Positions 14,443 through 17,281 of a stretch of 17,281 bases of DNA are shown one piece after another (within the stretch, counting starts at the first letter, position 1; the number at the start of each line of letters is the position of its first letter). The translations under genes were made by a program, and so were the position numbers. Below the pieces are notes generated by a model. The model made no database searches. It was not told the origin of the DNA and saw only the letters and a list, made by a program, of their open reading frames with translations. Source of the DNA: IDS-8 sp965651325 (GTDB taxonomy: Bacteria; Pseudomonadota; Gammaproteobacteria; Steroidobacterales; Woeseiaceae); contig CBFGSB010000055.1 of NCBI GenBank assembly GCA_965651325.1, positions 1 through 17,281 on the forward strand, in the 5' to 3' direction.

Positions 14443-15315
14443 TCACGCCCGTTTGCGCTTGCGGCTGGAGCTCTTTTTGCCGGAGGATTTCGCGGCCTTT
14501 TTCTTTGCCTTCTTCTTGTTACCGCCCGAGGTGCCTTCGAGGCTCTTTTTCAGCGCCGCCATCAGGTCGACGACGTTGTCCGGAGCAGGCGCGGCGGCTT
14601 CCTCCTCCTCGATGACCTGCTTGCCCTTGCTCTTGCGCTTGCGCTCGATCAGTTCGCGCAGCGCGATCGTGTAGTTGTCCTTGAAAGCGTCGGCATCGAA
14701 TTTCGCGGTTTTCTTGTCGATCAGCGCGGTTGCCACATCCAGCAGGTCTTCCTGCACGTCCTCGTCGCCGATCTTCGCGAACAGCGGATCCGCCTTGCGG
14801 ATCTCGTCCGGGTAATGCAGCGTCTCGAGCAGCAAGCCGTCGCCGCAATCCCGGACGGCGGCGATGTATTCCTTGCCACGTAGCGTGATCTGGCCCAGCC
14901 CGGTCTTCTTCGAGGTCCGGAGCGCGTCGCGCACGACACGGTAGGCGTCTTCCGCCAGCTCGTCGGCCGGTACGAGGTAGTAGGGCTTGTCGAAATACAA
15001 CGGCGGAATCTCGCAGGCGCCGACGAACTGCACGAGCTCGAACGTGCGCTTCGACTCGAGCTTGACGGCGTCGACCTCTTCCGGCTCGAGCAGCACGTAT
15101 TGGTCCTTCTCCAGCTCGTAGCCCTTCACGATCTCGTCCTTGTCGACGGGACCGATGCCAGGGACGACTTTCTCGTAGCGAACCCGCTTGCCGCTCGGTT
15201 CGTGGATCTGCCTGAAGCTGATGCGTGCGCCGGATTGCGTGGCGGAATAAAGATCGACCGCCATCGAGACGAGCGACAGGCGGAGTTGTCCACTCCAGAG
15301 CGGTCGTGCAGCCAT
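14443..15315 (-). CDS. ku: DNA end-binding protein Ku
   Basis: A 290-residue bacterial Ku, the homodimeric ring that binds double-strand ends and recruits LigD. The core Ku domain (about 5-250) begins MAARPLWSGQLRLSLVSMAVDLYSAT and contains RISFRQIHEPSGKRVRYEKV and FDKPYYLVPA. The tail (about 265-290) is almost all Lys, Ser, Arg and Ala, a basic extension that in other Ku proteins aids DNA binding and sliding. AAAGGA lies six bases before the ATG at 15315; the frame is open further upstream, but that would include the promoter. It is the first gene of ku-ligD, with a sigma-54 promoter and 28-nt leader. Confidence 0.97.
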   Translation of the reverse strand: MAARPLWSGQLRLSLVSMAVDLYSATQSGARISFRQIHEPSGKRVRYEKVVPGIGPVDKDEIVKGYELEKDQYVLLEPEEVDAVKLESKRTFELVQFVGACEIPPLYFDKPYYLVPADELAEDAYRVVRDALRTSKKTGLGQITLRGKEYIAAVRDCGDGLLLETLHYPDEIRKADPLFAKIGDEDVQEDLLDVATALIDKKTAKFDADAFKDNYTIALRELIERKRKSKGKQVIEEEEAAAPAPDNVVDLMAALKKSLEGTSGGNKKKAKKKAAKSSGKKSSSRKRKRA

Positions 15316-15353
15316 GTTCCGTCCTTTTGCCGTTCTTGTGCAGGCGAAGTTTT

Positions 15354-15369
15354 TGCAAGGAGCATGCCA
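15354..15369 (-). promoter_or_regulatory. sigma-54 (-24/-12) promoter of ku-ligD
   Basis: The minus strand reads TGGCATGCTCCTTGCA, with GG at 15368-15367 and GC at 15356-15355, ten bases apart. Only one base departs from TGGCACG-N4-TTGCA, and A-rich sequence follows. The implied +1 is about 15343, 28 nt before the ku ATG. Confidence 0.9.
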
Positions 15370-15458
15370 GATCGGGTGGAGCGGCCGGTCCCGTGCACGA
15401 TCGCGGGCGTTGTAAATTTTGCCGGTGGAAAGTCGAACTTGCAGGGCCGTCGCGAGCC

Positions 15459-15466
15459 TTGCGCAA
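15459..15466. promoter_or_regulatory. palindrome between divergent sigma-54 promoters, candidate activator site
   Basis: TTGCGCAA is a perfect palindrome 91-98 bp upstream of the ku -24 element and 31-38 bp upstream of the otsA one. Palindromes at a similar distance precede hsp20 and sodC, but their sequences differ, so this is only a candidate enhancer. CGTGCACG (15392-15399) is another. Confidence 0.2.
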
Positions 15467-15495
15467 AACTCCCGGGCATTTGTGGCTCGTTCATC

Positions 15496-15511
15496 TGGCA
15501 TGCAACTTGCA
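15496..15511 (+). promoter_or_regulatory. sigma-54 (-24/-12) promoter of otsA
   Basis: TGGCATGCAACTTGCA has GG at 15497-15498 and GC at 15509-15510, ten bases apart, and one mismatch to TGGCACG-N4-TTGCA. The implied +1 near 15522 gives a 37-nt leader. The -24 elements of this and the ku promoter face away from each other with 126 bp between them, so one bound activator could serve both. Confidence 0.9.
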
Positions 15512-15558
15512 CCAGTCCTGCTGCAGGAATCCTCACTGCAGCGACGGGATGCGTATAC

Positions 15559-17130
15559 ATGATGGATGGAACAGCAGGATCGTCAGACGCGCTGGGCGGA
15601 CGGCGATTGATTCTCGCCAGCAACCGCGAGCCGTTTAAAGTCATCAAGGGAAACAACGGGAAGGACAGGCGATTCGAGCTGTCCATGGGAGGCCTGGCCA
15701 GCGCCCTGAACCCGATCCTGACTCGCTGCGAGGGCCTGTGGATCGCCTGGAACCCGGTTCCCGCCGTCAACGGCAACGGCCACGTACCACTCAAGGAAAC
15801 CCGCGGCGACGATGTGCCGTTCCCCCTGCTGCAGATCGGCCTGCACAAGGACGAAATCAACGGCTACTACAACGGTTTCTGCAACCGTGCTCTCTGGCCG
15901 CTGTGCCACACCAACCTGCGCTACGTGACGCCGCGTCTCGATTACTGGCACAAGTTCCGCGACGTCAACTACCGCTTCGCCGACACCATTGCCGCGCAAG
16001 CCGCGACCGGCGACGTCGTGTGGATACACGACTACCACCTGATGCTGGTGCCGGCAGCGTTGCGCCGCCAGCTCGGTGAGAAGCAGCCGATCGGCTATTT
16101 CCACCACGTTCCCTTCCCGAATGCCCGCATCCTGAGCGCGTTCCCGTGGCACCGGCGGCTGCTGATCGGGATGCTGGGCGCGGATTCGGTGGCGTTCCAC
16201 ACGCCGGAGTACGCGACCAACTTCCTCGAGTGCTGCCGCGAGCTGCTGGATCTCGACGACGACTCCGAAGACGACGTCATCAGCTATCACGATCACAAGA
16301 CGATTGTCAGCGTGCGCCCGATCGGGCTGGACGTCGCGCAGTTCGAGAATCGCGCGAAGAAGCAATCGGTCAAGCAGCGCGCCGAGAAGATCCGCAAGGA
16401 CATCGGCTGCAGCCGCGTCGTCCTCAGCGTGGACCGGATCGACTACACGAAGGGCTTGTTCGAGCGGGTCGAAGCCATCCGCACGTTCTTTGCGCGCATG
16501 CCGCAGGCGCGCGGCGTGGTCACGTTCATGCAAGTCGCGGTGCCCTCGCGCCTCGGCGTCCCGGAGTACCGCGAGTACCGCGAACGGCTGGAAAAGGCGG
16601 TAGCGGCGTTGAACAAGGAGTTCGCGCGCGACGGCTGGAAGCCGATGGTCTATCGCACCGATTCGCTCGACCAGGACGAGCTGACCGCGCACTACCTGGC
16701 CGCCGACGTTGCGCTCGTCACCCCGGCAAAGGACGGCATGAACCTGATCGCTTCCGAATACTGCGCTTCTCGCACGGACGGGGACGGCGCCGTGGTGCTT
16801 TCCTACCAGGCCGGTGCCTCCACCTACCTCGGGGAGTTCGCCGTCAACGTCAACAGCAAGCGCAAGGAAAGCATCATCAACGGCATCATCCAGGCACTGA
16901 CGATGGCGCCGGCCGAGCGCGCCTACCGCATGACGCGCCTGCGCTCGCTGGTGAAGAAGAACACCACGGACGTGTGGCTCAGGAATTGCCTTGGCGACAT
17001 CATCCAGCCGTTGAAGCGCGTCCCCGACACTGCCATTGCCATTCACCCTCCGAAGGTCGGCGAGCTGAATCGGCCGATGGCCGCCAAAGCCAGCGCGCGG
17101 CGACACGTTTCTTCCGCGTACCGCCCGTAG
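15559..17130 (+). CDS. otsA: trehalose-6-phosphate synthase family glycosyltransferase (GT20)
   Basis: A 523-residue cytoplasmic enzyme predicted to make trehalose 6-phosphate from a nucleotide-glucose and glucose 6-phosphate, for osmotic and desiccation protection. Key parts are SNREPF with Arg23, SMGGLASAL (42-50), YYNGF (103-107), WIHDYH with Asp158, FHHVPFP (181-187), DRIDYTKG with Arg293 and Lys298, and DGMNLIASE with Asp392 and Glu400. An unconserved tail of about 35 residues follows. Glucosylglycerol-phosphate synthase is an alternative in the same family, since REPF and FHHVPFP resemble that branch. No otsB phosphatase is fused or adjacent downstream in the window. ATGs at 15559 and 15562 are both possible; the Shine-Dalgarno sequence is weak (ACGGGA). 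Confidence 0.9.
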   Translation: MMDGTAGSSDALGGRRLILASNREPFKVIKGNNGKDRRFELSMGGLASALNPILTRCEGLWIAWNPVPAVNGNGHVPLKETRGDDVPFPLLQIGLHKDEINGYYNGFCNRALWPLCHTNLRYVTPRLDYWHKFRDVNYRFADTIAAQAATGDVVWIHDYHLMLVPAALRRQLGEKQPIGYFHHVPFPNARILSAFPWHRRLLIGMLGADSVAFHTPEYATNFLECCRELLDLDDDSEDDVISYHDHKTIVSVRPIGLDVAQFENRAKKQSVKQRAEKIRKDIGCSRVVLSVDRIDYTKGLFERVEAIRTFFARMPQARGVVTFMQVAVPSRLGVPEYREYRERLEKAVAALNKEFARDGWKPMVYRTDSLDQDELTAHYLAADVALVTPAKDGMNLIASEYCASRTDGDGAVVLSYQAGASTYLGEFAVNVNSKRKESIINGIIQALTMAPAERAYRMTRLRSLVKKNTTDVWLRNCLGDIIQPLKRVPDTAIAIHPPKVGELNRPMAAKASARRHVSSAYRP

Positions 17131-17281
17131 GCATCCGGCTCGGCGGCTGCGTTGAAGCCGGGCGGCCGAGCGGCGTTTGGCTGGTGTGGCGCGCTGTGCT
17201 ACGGCCGTAGCTAGCGGAGCCGCGGTCGGGGGGAGGGGCCTTCGGCGCCGGCCACGAGCACGTCCCTGTGGGCCTGCGGGC
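17131..17281. other. non-coding end of window with a 14-bp palindrome
   Basis: I see no supported gene here. A perfect palindrome GCTACGGCCGTAGC lies at 17198-17211, about 70 bp after the otsA stop, with no T-run after it. It could be a weak terminator or a protein site. A GG-N10-GC match in TGGCTGGTGTGGCGCG has poor flanks and was not called a promoter. Confidence 0.4.

Noticed and set aside
13297..14883. 528-codon open frame antisense to ligD and ku
   Set aside because: It spans the junction of two well-supported genes on the other strand and shows only composition bias.
11911..15315. End-joining genes as part of a mobile island
   Set aside because: No integrase, transposase, tRNA or flanking repeat is seen near ku-ligD, and base composition looks like the neighbours.
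15583..17106. 507-codon open frame antisense to otsA
   Set aside because: The plus strand encodes a full GT20 enzyme with all key residues; the antisense product has no recognisable motif.
112..17130. Link to the sigma-54 PEP-CTERM/exopolysaccharide regulon
   Set aside because: None of the proteins ends in a PEP-CTERM sorting signal, and no prsK, prsR, exosortase or polysaccharide gene is present.

Overview
The window is high-GC, densely packed bacterial chromosome, most likely from a gammaproteobacterium or a close relative. The basis is the gene set (RecQ with zinc and HRDC modules, ChaB, a periplasmic AsmA-like protein, lipoproteins with Gram-negative-type signals) and short intergenic gaps. 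I see no phage, insertion sequence, CRISPR array, tRNA or rRNA. The genus cannot be read from the sequence alone.

Layout. Positions 1-138 hold two copies of a 55-bp direct repeat; the second covers the 3' end of the first gene. On the minus strand, an aldehyde dehydrogenase (1455-2891) overlaps by ATGA a DUF4397-type lipoprotein (112-1458). RecQ (2973-4817) is divergent from them. Then come a small heat shock protein (4955-5545) and a lipoprotein Cu/Zn superoxide dismutase (5748-6416). A minus-strand pair follows: a small exported helical protein (7177-7461) and an AsmA-like protein (6413-7165). Next are a glucose/sorbosone-dehydrogenase-like protein fused to cytochrome c (7653-9320), a convergent CtaG-type oxidase assembly protein (9317-about 10075), an aromatic-rich lipoprotein (10215-10973), a divergent MgtC-family membrane protein (11072-11581) and ChaB (11677-11904). 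The last block is the two-gene non-homologous end-joining operon ku-ligD (15315 down to 11911), divergent from a trehalose-6-phosphate synthase family gene (15559-17130).

The main discovery is regulatory. Seven intergenic regions carry a sigma-54 (RpoN) -24/-12 element with exact GG-N10-GC spacing, close to the consensus TGGCACG-N4-TTGCW, and two more carry weaker matches. They precede hsp20, sodC, the small exported protein/AsmA-like pair, ctaG (weak), the aromatic lipoprotein, mgtC (weak), chaB, ku-ligD and otsA. Counting +1 as 12 nt after the C of the -12 GC, the implied leaders are 25-40 nt for every gene once two doubtful start codons are corrected. I infer a sigma-54-controlled stress regulon covering protein folding, superoxide, double-strand breaks, osmoprotection, envelope and respiration. 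These are functions that other bacteria usually give to RpoS, RpoH or an ECF general-stress sigma factor. recQ, the aldehyde dehydrogenase pair and the cytochrome-c dehydrogenase lack convincing sigma-54 elements and appear to lie outside the regulon. The activating enhancer-binding protein is not in the window.
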